Assembly (NCBI RefSeq): GCF_022376445.1
Contig: NW_025955178.1
Location: 1-63,780, forward strand
Length of the DNA stretch: 63,780 nt
Source: Fomitopsis serialis
Taxonomy: Eukaryota > Basidiomycota > Agaricomycetes > Polyporales > Fomitopsidaceae
Direction: 5' to 3'
The translations under genes and the position numbers were made by a program. The notes under the pieces are model-generated. The model worked only from the letters and a program-made list of their open reading frames with translations. It searched no databases and had not been told where the DNA came from. This document shows positions 32,354 to 44,039 of the stretch, in pieces (positions within the stretch are counted from its first letter, which is position 1; each line of letters opens with the position of its first letter).

Positions 32354-33704
32354 GCGGTGGCTGGGCGGATGCGGTGATCTACGCAGGGCATGGAGAAAAC
32401 GGTGGCCAACGAGAGAGACGAACGGGAGCTTATGTCTTACACTATGCACCCGTATGTACGCTGTCGGAGAGAATGTGTACGCTGCGGCGAAACTTCACAA
32501 TTCGCCCTCGATGCAGGCGGTCGATGAGTCGTAGTGGGCGAAGAGGCTTGTGCGACTCGCGAAGGCGGCGTATGCAAATGACAAGTGATCACGCCGCCTA
32601 GACAGCAAAATGCGAAACGAGCCTCAGTACGCTTGTCTCGTCGCGCAGATGTGCAGGGTGCAAAAAGCACACGAGGGGAGAGGTGTTCCTCTCTGAATTT
32701 TAAGCTGCCGCCGTTTGTGCGCGGCGGCTGCGCTGAACGATATGGCACTAGTACTGAGAGCAGGTGAGACTGCGCTGCGCGCAGGCACATTCTAAGGGCT
32801 TATAGCGCTCGTGTGGTGCAGAACCGGCGTCTGCGCCAGGCAGACGCCCGTCCTGCCAGTATATTGACCTAGTATATTTACTTGCACCGTGTGCCGGCTG
32901 CAAATTTGCATGGACACTGATGGTATGTACACCGTTCGACCTAAGTACTTATCTGTGCTTAGAATTTGACCCCCCAGTTGCAGGGCCCAATGCGCTGCGA
33001 GCCACATGCAGGTTGGGTAGGGTGATTCCCAAATGCGGCAAGACCTGCGTACCGCGCGATCACTGAAGCTGAAGTTCCCCGAATGGAATACCCTCCTCCT
33101 CCTCCTCCGACTTGAGCATTGGACGCAACCGCGGGCTCCGATTTGGGCTCTCGAACACGTCCACATCCCGTGGTCTGGCACGTCGCATCCGCCGTCCGCC
33201 TCCATCTCCCTCGGGCCAGCATAACCACTTGACGCTGAAGGCCCGCCGACATGTCGAGCAGGCTGCGAAGTAGCGCGACTCCTCCACGCATGTCGGAAGA
33301 AGAACGAATGCCCGCGACGCTTTAGGTGCGTCAGGCAGATAACTTGAACGAGCATAAGTTGTCTGCTTACTCATATACCAGCCCTGTCGCAGGTTCCCAC
33401 AGAGCACCGGAGAACAGTGCCTCCGCCGGATCGCTCAACGTTAACCATCTCCGGCCTCCCTCTCCCACTCTCGCTTGCGCTCCTGACCCAGGAGGCGCTC
33501 CCTTTGAATCTGGCGACTTCCACTCGACGCCCTGGGACTCTGCCGCGTACGTAGCTCCGTAGTTCTGACCCGCCGCGACTACGCTCGCAGTGTAACAAAA
33601 CGAGCTGGCCGAACGCGCCCGCTCCCTCAGGCTCTGCGCGCCCTCTCCTCTCGTCGGCTGCATGCTCCTCCACTATCACCGCCTATCAGACCTCGCCATC
33701 CTCG
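32354..33704. other. No gene confidently recognised
   Basis: Contains several medium frames on both strands. The most protein-like is on - (SSYLPDAPKASRAFVLLPTC then ACSTCRRAFSVKWLCW, about 33335-33200), with a CxxC-like pair but no family match from memory. A + frame at 33326-33562 (SAGSLNVNHLRPPSPTLACA) is Pro/Ser-rich and may be the broken 5' part of the next frame. Confidence 0.35.
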
Positions 33705-34400
33705 ATGGAGTCCGATGCTGACGACTTTTTCGCGCCGCCTCAAGATCACCGCTACCTCCTCTCCCCGTCCTTCATCCGACACCAGGCAGGCCCATCCGCC
33801 GGCAGTCCAAGCAAACTCTACAACCCCAATGCCGCCAGCCCTCGACGAGTCATTATCGCCGCCGAGCCAGAAACCACGCCGGACGTTCCGCCGAGCTCGT
33901 ATGCTCCGCGGGGCCCGTGCCACATGGGCCGCGCCAGGCTGCTCCCCAGTCCGGAGCGGCACTCGATCCACTTAGACAACTCTCCTCGCAAGGACGACCC
34001 GTTCGTCGACTTTGTTGTTCTATGTCCTCACCCGACCACAAGCATTACCCAACGCCGCCAATCGCCCACATGCAGACCGCTCCACGCCGACACCCAAGTG
34101 TTCTGGAGACGTCTCCGCTTCATCTACCTCCTCCGCTTCCTACGTGGACTTCGCCACTCATCGAACTTCACTCTCTCATCAGCAACCACCGACTCCTCTG
34201 CCCCCTCGGGTCTGTTTGAGAACCCCAATGCGCGGCGATCGGAGGATAGCTCACCGAGTACGAATACGTTCTCGACGCAGCTCAAGAAACTACTGGGCTA
34301 TTACTGCCTCGAGCAGAAGATACTCGGTGAGCAGCACGAGAAGGACGTGGATGACGAGGGTGATCAGAAGGATGACGAGCTGAGTTGGGCACTCGAGTGA
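33705..34400 (+). CDS. Hypothetical protein MESDADDFFAPPQ..., possibly truncated
   Basis: An open frame of 231 codons starts MESDADDFFAPPQDHRYLLS and contains ASPRRVIIAAEPETTPDVPP and SPRKDDPFVD, which read like genuine disordered coding sequence. The middle (about residues 107-165) looks frameshifted (TSITQRRQSPTCRPLHADTQ). The end is KKLLGYYCLEQKILGEQHEK then an acidic tail DVDDEGDQKDDELSWALE. No domain is recognised. It is likely part of a real gene family, but whether it is intact is uncertain. The NAD kinase scrap follows 280 bp downstream in the same orientation. Confidence 0.4.
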   Translation: MESDADDFFAPPQDHRYLLSPSFIRHQAGPSAGSPSKLYNPNAASPRRVIIAAEPETTPDVPPSSYAPRGPCHMGRARLLPSPERHSIHLDNSPRKDDPFVDFVVLCPHPTTSITQRRQSPTCRPLHADTQVFWRRLRFIYLLRFLRGLRHSSNFTLSSATTDSSAPSGLFENPNARRSEDSSPSTNTFSTQLKKLLGYYCLEQKILGEQHEKDVDDEGDQKDDELSWALE

Positions 34401-34679
34401 CGGGGCGTCGGGTTGGCGCCGGGTTCTACTTCATAGCTTAAATTCTCCCAGAGTGCTAGTGAACCACACTGCTCGCTGGCGATGCACCCATCATCGAGCT
34501 GCACTCCTGACTGCTCATCAGTGGCAAATCCTTTCCTATTACCAGCATGCTGCCGCTCACACATCCAAACCGGCTCGACAGCCAACATCTCGTGCTCGCA
34601 GGATTGCCCGCGATCGCCAGTTCGTCGTCGCAGTGCGCGCGTGTCTTCCCCGCGTCCCCCATCGAGAGTGAGCCCTGGC

Positions 34680-34920
34680 TGGCGTCGCCCTGCAGCTTGG
34701 TGGCGACGGCACCGCGCTCTTCACGTCGTGGCTCTTCCAGCGCATCGCCCCGCCCGTGCTCCCGTTCGCGCTCGGCTCGCTCGGCTTCCTCAATAACTTC
34801 GACTTCATGGGCTGCGCCGCCGCCACGGGCGCCGCGCTCGACAACGGCATCCGCGTCAACCTCCGGCGCGCCGTCGGCCGCGCGGTGGAGCCCGAGGACA
34901 TCTATGGATTCTTGGGTACG
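34680..34920 (+). pseudogene. NAD kinase fragment
   Basis: NAD kinase phosphorylates NAD to NADP. The frame reads GVALQLGGDGTALFTSWLFQ, RIAPPVLPFALGSLGFLNNF then DFMGCAAATGAALDNGIRVN and LRRAVGRAVEPEDIYGFLG. The GGDGT motif followed by LFTSWLFQ...PPVLPF.LGSLGFL.NF is the signature of the family's nucleotide-binding core. Both the upstream regulatory part and the downstream beta-rich half are missing. About 80 codons survive, so the fragment is inactive. Confidence 0.82.
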
Positions 34921-35333
34921 ACCAGATCCTCCGGGACGTCATGACGTCCACAGAATGCATCGCGCGACGACTCCAGTGGCTGCTGGAATGCGATGAATGG
35001 ACGCCGCCAGGGACGGTCAAGGTTCCGAGTTCGTTTGCTAAGGTACATGCATTGGACACAAGTCCAGCTCCTAGATCAGGCCAGCATAGACCTGGAAAGC
35101 TGGTCAGTCATCTTCGACGCTCAGAATGTCCAAGACATGCTGACACTTGCAAAGGGACAGATGGCTCCAATGCACTCCAGATGAGTCCCAGAGCGAAGGC
35201 GATCGACGCGGCGACTCTCCACAGACGACTGACTCAGAGTCTACATCGGAAATTGGGGACGAGCAGGACCCACCGGAGCCGCAAATGGACAGTCTGAAGC
35301 GATCTATGATGCAAGTCGTGTAAGCGGTGAACC
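34921..35333. other. Possible small remnant frame
   Basis: A + frame at 34993-35184 ends YMHWTQVQLLDQASIDLESW, SVIFDAQNVQDMLTLAKGQM, which looks coding-like but matches nothing I know. No other feature is seen. Confidence 0.3.
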
Positions 35334-35822
35334 TTGCGCTCCACTCGTTCAATCGTCGCTGATCATCTCTCTGGCCGTGATGTCTGGGGAAGATTCAGAG
35401 GGACTGCAGCGCAGGAGCCCGACGTTGAGATGCGATCCGTGGACGCTAGCTCGAGCGCGGCGCCCGGCCCCGGTGCAACAGACACCGCACCGCCAGCCGT
35501 CAGCAGGGCCCCGTCGGCGACCGCGACGACGGCCGACGAATCCCTGCAAGAGCAGGACGCGGCCCAGACCAGCGAGCATTCGCAACCACTGGATGCCACC
35601 GAACCGTGCGCAGACGACTCGGGTGCCGCACGCGGAGTAGCTGAGCACGGCGCGGACGAAGGTCATCAGGGAGGACTCGTAGGCGCGGCCGAGCACGCAG
35701 ATGAACATCAAGGCGGCGACGCTCGTCCGAGTGAGGAGGGACTAGCTGCACCGGGCGACACACCTACGCAACCGCCCGAGTCGCATTTCGAGTCGGCCAA
35801 CCAGAACGCAAACAACGGCTGA
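35334..35822 (+). CDS. Acidic low-complexity hypothetical protein
   Basis: An open frame of 162 codons, rich in Ala, Glu, Asp, Gly, Pro and Ser (for example VEMRSVDASSSAAPGPGATD and DGDARPSEEGLAA-type composition). No domain, signal peptide or membrane segment is visible. It could be a disordered tail exon of a larger gene whose upstream exons end near 35280, or chance coding. Function unknown. Confidence 0.3.
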   Translation: MRSTRSIVADHLSGRDVWGRFRGTAAQEPDVEMRSVDASSSAAPGPGATDTAPPAVSRAPSATATTADESLQEQDAAQTSEHSQPLDATEPCADDSGAARGVAEHGADEGHQGGLVGAAEHADEHQGGDARPSEEGLAAPGDTPTQPPESHFESANQNANNG

Positions 35823-37149
35823 TGAGGAGAACGGAGGATGGTGGTATCGATGTCACGGTGTACGTCGTACGTTACTGGATAGACCACCACCGCCGAATGC
35901 TGACGTTTACCGCAGGTGGACAGCATGCGCTGACTGATGACGAACCGTCACGGTGATAGACGGATCTTTCGGTGCACGAACAGCTTCTTGGATCGCGACG
36001 GGCTGATGTCTCGTATGTTCCTCTTTCGTTACGGCTGTTCGTGATGCTTGTGCCGGCTATGGACTCGGAGGTCTTGATTCATATGGCTTACTGAATATTC
36101 TACGGTACACTTGTGTTCGCCGACTGGATTGCCTGGGGTTTGCACGAGCGGGGTGTTGCTGTCCATTGTTTGTATCGTGTTGCGTGCTCGGTACGATTCC
36201 CTCCCATACGTCTGCCTTGGATTTGCTGTTGGACTCTCGCATATCAATATAACGCGCCATGTTCCGTTGAACAGTTTGTGACAAGCGAGTGCGGATAGAA
36301 GTGAGAAAAAACTATATTGTGAGTGACGAACATACTTCGCGGGGCCGTTACAATCTGTGTACCGCCGCGTCCACTAGACGATATCCACAGTCTTCTACGC
36401 TACCCTTGAGATAGCAATGCCCGTACGTCGCGCCGGGCTGACGGACCTGCCTCGGTCACTGCTGCACCAGCATCTGCGTAGACAGGTAAGCTATAGTATA
36501 AGCATACCGTAGTCTCGTTCCTCGGTCATCGCCGCCTCGCGCTTTCACGAGCCTCGCATGTGGCGACTCGCAGCTTTCCCGTCTCCTCTGGAACTTGTGC
36601 ATTGGTGCCTGGATGCCTGGCGGAAGGGCGCCACCTTCGACGCGGTACCACTTGGTGACGCGACTATTGGGCGTGCAGCCGTTTCAGTCGAGGAGGCGGA
36701 TGCTGGGTGGCGTTCGCGGATGAGTTGACGTTGAAGGACAGATCGTGAAGTGAATATACAACTAAAGGTATCTGTAATGAAGCAGGAATACGCGAACTGT
36801 AGACGAACGCAGTGACAAACGAGACAGGACGTACCGCCGGCAGGAGGCCTCACTGGCAGTGGGGGCTCAGTCACCCGATTCCTCGACTCGGACCGCCCAA
36901 ATCGGGGATCCCACCAGTGTGTATGCGCACGAAGACGGGGGCGGCTTGGGGTCCAAGGCGATATGCGATGTCGAGGACGAGCCCGAGGCGTTGAGTGTGA
37001 CGTCAGCTGAGCCCAGCGACCCGCCCGTCATGCGCCCGTGTTGTACATTGTGGCGGCGACGTGCTCCTTCGTGCGACCCGGGAGATGCGTGGGCAGCGAG
37101 CTCAGGTTGCGATATTGCTGTGAGGTCGGCGGAGGAGGTCGCCCGGCGC
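35823..37149. other. No gene confidently recognised
   Basis: A short + frame around 36535-36727 (SSVIAASRFHEPRMWRLAAF, PSPLELVHWCLDAWRKGATF) looks coding-like and may be a gene scrap, but it has no intact start or splice context. The rest is featureless. Confidence 0.35.
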
Positions 37150-37245
37150 CAACAGGCTGAGCTCGTCGAGGGCGCTGCTTCCGGCCCGCAGTCTCCGACA
37201 ATCGTCCGAGGCGCGTCGTGGGCCCGTCGCAGGCCGTCGCTCCCT
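37150..37245 (-). repeat. Old partial copy of the A/B block, part 1
   Basis: GCTCGTCGAGGGCGCTGCTT through GGCCCGCAGTCTCCG and TCGTCCGAGGCGCGTC matches 47622-47700 in block B with few differences. Neighbouring sequence diverges. The orientation is that of block B. Confidence 0.75.
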
Positions 37246-38954
37246 CCACTGACTAGGTCGTGTTTAGGGTCTGCCTACGGGAGACTATCCACTGACGACA
37301 GCGAGCCTCAGCCTGAACTCTCGGTCATTTTCTTCGCCTCGCCGTACTACGCTGGCAGCCGCCGTTCACGTAGCCTCTCCCATAGCACCCACCTGAAGAG
37401 CCCCGCCTCTGCTGCATTCCTCCCCGGCTACTCACCAATACTCTGCGCATACCCGCGCACGCTTCCTCTGGCCCCACTCATGGATATCACTTGACGAGCT
37501 CTCGCTACGTTATCCTTCGTCCCTGGCCAGTCCTCGCATCCGCCCTCCCAGGAATGTCGACCGCTGAATGGCATCAGTCCCGCCGGCGTGCCACCCCGTA
37601 TCTCTGTGCGCTCCTGCCCATTCGGCTTGCTGTGAGCATACTCACTTACGAGTCTCTCGACTACCTGAAATAAGCATTGTCAGGTCCTTTGCTGGAGTAA
37701 CCTTCCTGTTGACTGTCGAGTACCGCGGGCAAAGCCGCATGCGTGCCTTCCCTCGTTTCCCCTTTACTAGCCCGGGCAGTGATTACGAGTGAGTGCCGCG
37801 CCTCTCTAACGTGCAACGGATCATAGCGTGAGCCGGGACAAGACGACGGGTATACGCGCCAGCGAAGCTAGTTCAAAAACGGACATATGCCAGAGGTAGG
37901 TTGTCCGGAAACATGCCTCGCCTTCAGAAGTGACTCACTCACTGCTCTTCTCCCACCCGGCATCGCCATAAGCATTCGCTGCCCTGTCGACTATCACAAT
38001 TTCCCGCAAGACTTCGTGTCACAGAGTGAGTACTCAACTCAAATGCGTAGTAGCATCGGCTGACCGGCGGCGGGTCGACAGGGACGTCCGTCATTCGCTC
38101 CAGTGTCGAGCAGGAGACACCGTGACGGAGTGGATCCCGTCTCAGTCTGCCGAGCCCTGCGCGCGATCGATCGTGGTATTGCACGAGCATTATCCCAATC
38201 CAGCCGTTCCACCGGTACCACAACACAGGCTCCGGGCGATCAACCGCGTCCGTTTCTCCTGACTACATGCTTTCCATCCCCGGCGGCCCACCGATTCATA
38301 CACCCAGTGCGACTAACGCGCTCCGCCCGCAAATCGTACTAATCGAAGACACTTTCATGCACGTCGCCGCAGGCTCACTCGCACGATCCATCTAATCTCC
38401 ATCGCGCTCGCGGCGAACCTCACTGCGTCTCTACGTCATGGAGAATCACCCGCGCCTCCAAGACCGGTGCATACAGCTGACCTAGCGCCCACGGCGGTCG
38501 AACCAGGCCGCGGTCCCCGTTCAGTCTTTATGCGATTTGGTCTGATCGTTGTCCATTGCGCGCAATTCTTGGAGGCTGTCTACTGTGTAGGCGTCGTCAT
38601 CAGATATCAACCCCATCAGTACCCTCCTGGCCGCGATGACGGGATGTCAGCCATCTCGAACCGTACGCGAGGCTGCGCAGAACCCGCAGATTACATATCC
38701 CGGCTCAAGGCGAGTCGTCGATCGAGGAGGTCCGAAAAGCATGGTATGTTTCACATCTTGATTCGTCATTCTGGCTGTTAATATCACTCTCCGTTATGAA
38801 GTACCTCATAGGGACCGGACGCGTCGTTTGCGACAGGTCCCATGTACTCAACACGGAAAGCGATGTCTGACTCGTAGGTCCCAGTAGACGATGAGGCTTG
38901 TCCTGGGGGTATGGAGCAGCTCGCATGGCTGCGACGAAGGCTGTCCGGACGCCG
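37246..38954. other. No gene recognised; possible insertion
   Basis: About 1.7 kb separates two segments that are adjacent in blocks A and B, so this stretch may be an insertion into an old block copy. I found no terminal repeats or long coherent coding sequence in it. Confidence 0.35.
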
Positions 38955-39370
38955 ATTGAGGTGCGACCCTCGTTTCCCGCAGAGACATTGTGTCCCTGCC
39001 ATGGTGATGACTGCGCGCACACCGTGTGGTTCACCCCGTATTCTGTAGATACAGGTCCTTGCCATTGCCCTCGGACAGCCTCTAATGTCGCCAGTGTTCT
39101 CTATTAGGTATTGGCAGATGCACCGTACGTTGTCGATACCCACTGCCCGTCTATTACTCTAAGTCACTATGCCATGTAATTCGCTGCTCGTAGGACATAC
39201 AGATGCCCGTCGACGGCTTATGCCGTCACAGGGAAGTTAAACGATGGCGCCCAGCTATGCACGACACGCGATGACATCGGTCCTGTGTCGACGTGGCTCG
39301 CCAGCGGTCTGTGGAGTATACGCAATGACTGGTCGGGTACGACCGCAGGCGACCGGTAGCGATGCGATCT
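38955..39370 (-). repeat. Old partial copy of the A/B block, part 2
   Basis: Matches 47700-47830 of block B in patches: GAGACATTGTGTCCCTGCCA with GTGATG and CTGCGC, GATGCCCGTCG, and CTGGTCGGGTACGACC with CCGGTAGCGATGCGATCT. It is more diverged than part 1 and contains extra sequence. It runs into repeat R1 copy 2. Confidence 0.6.
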
Positions 39371-40480
39371 TGCGCGCTTCACGGACGGACGCTAAATTCA
39401 GTTCCGCGGGTCGACTGACGTCTGACCACCTTCCTTCACACTGGTTCAAGTCCCTGGCCGCTGCCTCGACCTCCCACACAGCAGCGACGACTCGACCAGC
39501 GGACGACCACTCGGGACGGGCTCTATGTATCGGCATGCCAGCAGCGCGAGGACGGGCGCGCACGGACGGATGGCGTGAGGACACGCGTGGCTCTGTATTA
39601 GCTGGGTAAGCATCTCGAACGCTCACGCACGACGCTGACTGATCATAAGCCAGCTGCAGCCCGTCGCGACTCCTACATACTTTGTATTGCACCTAACGAT
39701 TCCTCTATCGCCCATGGGCCGCTCACCTCTCTCGCTCTCTCGCTCTCCCAATGTCGCCGCCTCTACGCGCCGCCCACGTCGATGCGGACCACAGTCGCGT
39801 CTAGCACCCGTGAGCTGCTGTACGACTAGTGTTCGTGAACGCATAGCCTACGATACGCATTTCACGCTTTCCAGCTCGGTATGTGCGCGTTGGTTGACTG
39901 CTCTGCAACCCGCAGAATGGCCTCCTGAGCTGGCGGCGCTGGAGAGGGTTGAGTGGCGGTACGTCTCCGTGTCTCGTGTGCCGCGATCTTCACTGACGAC
40001 GGGCGAGTTACGTCAGTAAGCACGATGTCAAGATGAGGACGTGACGTACGTATCGGGGACACGAGCAGGGCGGACGGGTTTGACTAGACGAGACGTGGAG
40101 AACGGACACGGGAGCTGGCGGACGCGTCAGACAGTACGAGCACCAACGCACGCACGGAGGCGCCTCACTGAACGGTGGATGCGCAGAACGACGGTCGAGA
40201 TCAACTCGCTGTACTGCGGCGTGCACCGAGCAACCTGGAAAGAGAAGTCAGCAACGACGCACTCAGACGGAGGAAGAATGTGGCCGGAGTTGGAAGGCTG
40301 GGTGCGCGTTGCGCGAGAGACGAGGATGTGAGAGGGAAGATGGAGGAGGCTAGTAGCGAGCAGAAAAAAGGTGCGAATGCAGGTCGTCTCCGTCCTTGTC
40401 CACACGCTCACGAACCGCAGAAACGCGGACCGACAGACGTCTTGGAGACCATTCCAGACCCGCGCGAGCCGTCACACAGA
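39370..40480 (+). repeat. Diverged repeat R1, copy 2
   Basis: Counterpart of 25780-26880 in the same orientation (landmarks listed there). Here the unit begins right after the old block segment ending GATGCGATCT, a junction also echoed at 45740-45780 (GATGCAATCTCTGGCGCTTC). No conserved coding frame was found. Confidence 0.75.
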
Positions 40481-42639
40481 TAGTATTCACAGGATACTGG
40501 GATCCGTATTGGAGGCGTTCCGAGACTCTGACCTGGTGTAGATTCTTCGTGGTCGCCGTCAGATCTTCGCGGGATGCGGTGAGACACGAACGGCGTCGCA
40601 GCATAGCCCAAGGCAAGGTGAGCATATGTCTCCTGATATTCCTCGGCTCATTCTTGTGGCTGAGGAGCGACGATGCCTGACATGCGTACGCACATGTGCG
40701 GTTATGAAGCTCGGCAGACTCCCAAGGTGTGGTCCCTTAGCATCAGTTGATTCTGTCAGTGAGGACTGCTCATGGGGTAGTTGTCGCCGATGTATACGAA
40801 GTCTACAGCGTCGTGGGGTCGTGATTAGGCCATCAATAACAAACACGACTGCCGTTTCGTCCAAAATCGGATCCGTTCGTGGGCGGTCTAGACGCTAATG
40901 CCATGCCTAGCAGGTGAGAAGACAGTTAGCCTGCTGTGCACCCACTCAATCTCGTCGTACTCACACCTGTTTGTCATAGACCCGTCCGTACATCGTGCTA
41001 GACCCTCCATGAACTAAGTACGCAAGCGGTCCATTGCACTTCGAGAAGCTACGCGAGGCCGATCGCATGCTGGTAAGTGTGGAGCCGGCGACGACGTCGC
41101 AAACGCAGACCCGTAGCTTCCGTCGGACCTGCCGCTCAGCTATTACCGGGGCCCGGGGCTGTTGACTCGTCGGACCCAGCGAACGTACCACGACGTTCTC
41201 TCGTCTTGATCATGTCATCGGAAGCCTCACCCGGACGAGCCCTTCGCGTACATCGCTGTGTTGGTCGCGTCACTTGATGTGCATAAGACGAGATGGCAAC
41301 GTTCCATGACGGCGACTCCTCCCAACACGCCGACTGTAGTTACGGTCTCGTACTATCCTCATCGTGTCTGCGACTCGCGTCTCGGTCGGTTGTCGTTGCA
41401 CCACCAGATTTGCTTATGTCTCTGCTCGCGTTGTGTGCGTCTTGCAGTATCACCAGTCCGTTTTGTATTTGTGCTTATCTATGCATAATGAATGTGGATA
41501 CATTATTGACATGAAGTGCAACTCGTCCTGCCAATGATACGAACTCAGTGCAACTACTACAACAATCTACCTAGTTACCACCGCAACGCCCACAAGCACA
41601 GTGCACTCGCACTCGAGTCCGAAGAGGTTTCGCGAGAGGTAGACAGTCGCCGTAAATGACCAACGAGACTTGCTGTCCTCGGCCTGTGCTCCCCTTTCTC
41701 GGCCAGAATCAATGAGTGTGTTGAGGCCCAATTGGCTAGCAACAATACGAGGTACGATGTGTACCTATTTGCGGAACGTAGCTCACTCACACATAGATCT
41801 GACGCATCTATGGTCAGCATCCATAATCTTCAGTTATTAGCCTCGTTTCGTCGAAGCGCAGGACTTGAGCTGGAAAGGATTATACAGAACCGGTCGACGT
41901 CTGTACGAACCGACCCACGACCGCGATCTCTGCGATGATAGCGCACTCGCGCCCTAATCCGACACGATAGCCGGAACCAGACGAGCGTCGGAACATTGGA
42001 AGGTCTTTTGCTCAACTTTCGCTCCAGCGGGCGCGCGGCTGACAAATGTGGCTCATTGCCTTGATTGTGGTCGATGAGCATGTCTTGACTCAGTACTCAG
42101 GGCCTATCGGGCATCCTGGCCTGTTGAAAGACAAAGTCAGTTGGATGAATGAGTACAGAGGGAAGCTTGCTCACGTCTGCCTATCAGGCGACGATTTCTT
42201 CCGAGCGGCCAGGTCGGATCATTGTCCATCCAGCAAAGACGCAGGTGGGACGGTGATGTTCGCGGACACGCTGCACTTCCGCGCATTGTCCAAGAAGTTG
42301 GTCAGTTGGGTCGCGTAGAGATATTCTAGGGCGTTGTAACAGGTCGACGAGGAGAAGGCGGACGAGACGCCGAGCATCTCATAACGGGAATGGGAATTGG
42401 CTGGACGGTGGGATCATCGGTGGTTGAGACGCGCATCACAAGCGAGGGGGATGTACCTGGTTGTAGCGGACGGAACCGGGTCTGCGAGACGCACTGCGCA
42501 TAAATGCGTTTGCAGCAGGCCGGGGGCGGCAACGTTTGACAAGGGTGGTAAGCTTTACAGGCCCGCCTTCGTGCCGATCTCGATGTCTAACAGCGCGTCG
42601 CCCACGTTGGGTGCGGTCGAATGGGCGAGCGACGAAGCT
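40481..42639. other. No gene confidently recognised
   Basis: Scattered coding-like pieces include GPLHFEKLREADRML (+, about 41028-41075, followed by GTAAGTG) and DEHVLTQYSGPIGHPGLLKD with GGTVMFADTLHFRALSKKL (+, about 42073-42300). These resemble exons of decayed genes but I cannot name them. No repeat or RNA gene is evident. Confidence 0.35.
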
Positions 42640-43010
42640 GTCTGAACCTGCGAAGTCTTTAACCTTGGTTGGTCGAATGCTTTTGTGCTTGGTCAAGCCG
42701 TTTCGCGTGCTGTGTTGTATGACCTTTGACATCGCTACGCAAAATGATCCCCAGTACGTACTTGCTTTTCGTGTCCCGATCGCTAAGCCTGAGAGGTTGT
42801 CGTGGAAGGGGTAGCGTCCACGAGATCTGTCTTCCATTGCATCCGTCGGTACGGTCCGTCTTCTGTGCATCCCAGCGCCCACGGTAACTAGCAGGCACCA
42901 TGCCATAAACCATCTTCGAAGGTTGTAACTGAATCGCTGCGAGTGAACGATGTTGGACTCACCACATCCGAGACAAATCAGTCTCGAAGGGCGACGACGG
43001 GTGTACCACG
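42640..43010 (-). repeat. Diverged repeat R2, copy 3 (partial)
   Basis: Matches 44040-44350 directly and 30220-30560 in reverse. Shared landmarks are TTGTGCTTGGTC-AGCCGTTTCGCGTGCTGTG, ATCGCTACGC, GTGCATCCCAG and CACTATGCCATAAACCA (CACCATGCC here). Confidence 0.75.
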
Positions 43011-44039
43011 CCCAAGCTAAACCTTATCTGGGGTGCGCCGTATGCATCAGAGGATGACGAGCAATGGATGGACAGGTAAGCACCGATCGCCACCCGCTCA
43101 CGAAATGATCCTGCTCACCTCCCGTGTCACGACGACGAGCATCGTTCGACGTTCTAATCATACAAACAGCAGCACAGCGAAAGCATAAGTCGTCAGCAAG
43201 GATCGAACGCACGAGGGTAGCTACCACGTACCACCTCGCAGCCAGGCCATCTGTGCCTTGGATCCCCGCAGACTCGCACAGCGCTTCTCCGCGCTGCCCT
43301 CCTACGCCACAAGCCCGACTGCGACACCGACGCCTACACACGGACGCGCAATGCGGCATTCGAAGATCGTTCGAGACCCCTACGTGGTCTTGCCGGATGA
43401 TGAGAAGGGTTGGGGCGGGGACAGGGTCGTGTCTGCTGACTGGAGGACAAGGAGACAACGCCTGTAGTACGTGCGTGGTTCGCTCAAAGAAGTTCGAGTA
43501 TCGACGACGGTGGGACGCTGTAATCCTCGCATCAGTGTGGCACCTTACAGAGATCGCACCGTAAATACGCACCTGCGACCGCTCTGCGAAAGACCACGCG
43601 TCCCCGCAATTCATCTGGGATTCCCGGGAAGAGCAAAATGTGATAGCCTCCCCATTATTCCTCAGACACGCGGCTCCAGTTGAACGTGTAGCTGCCACAG
43701 GGAGACAAATCTCCGCGTTGCTGCGGCGTATGAGGCGTTCAACGTTGCTCGCCGACGTCGTGGACACATCCTAGCGTAATAAACGACATATGCATCGGGT
43801 CGGACGTCCAGGTACACGACAACGGGATGAAACATGCCTCATCGACGCCTGAAAGCCATGGCGAGATCTGCAGCATCTGCTCGGAGGTGTGGGTGGGCCC
43901 ACCAATCACCGGCATCGCGGTACCACGCGATGCGACTGCGGAGCGTACACCTCCTTCGCGTCGATCGCAACGTCTACTAGTAGCAGCGCGTCGCCCATGG
44001 TTCGCGAGGTCATACCGGCGAGCGACGGACCTCTCTAGA
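43011..44039. other. No gene recognised
   Basis: A 247-codon - strand frame spans 43024-43767, but its composition (Arg/Cys/Ser-rich) and the absence of any motif suggest a chance frame. A + stretch at 43830-44040 (MKHASSTPESHGEICSICSE) is likewise unidentified. Confidence 0.4.

Noticed and set aside
43024..43767. 247-codon - strand frame as a gene
   Set aside because: Composition is Arg/Cys/Ser-rich with no motif, no flanking splice or promoter signals, and no counterpart in related repeat copies.
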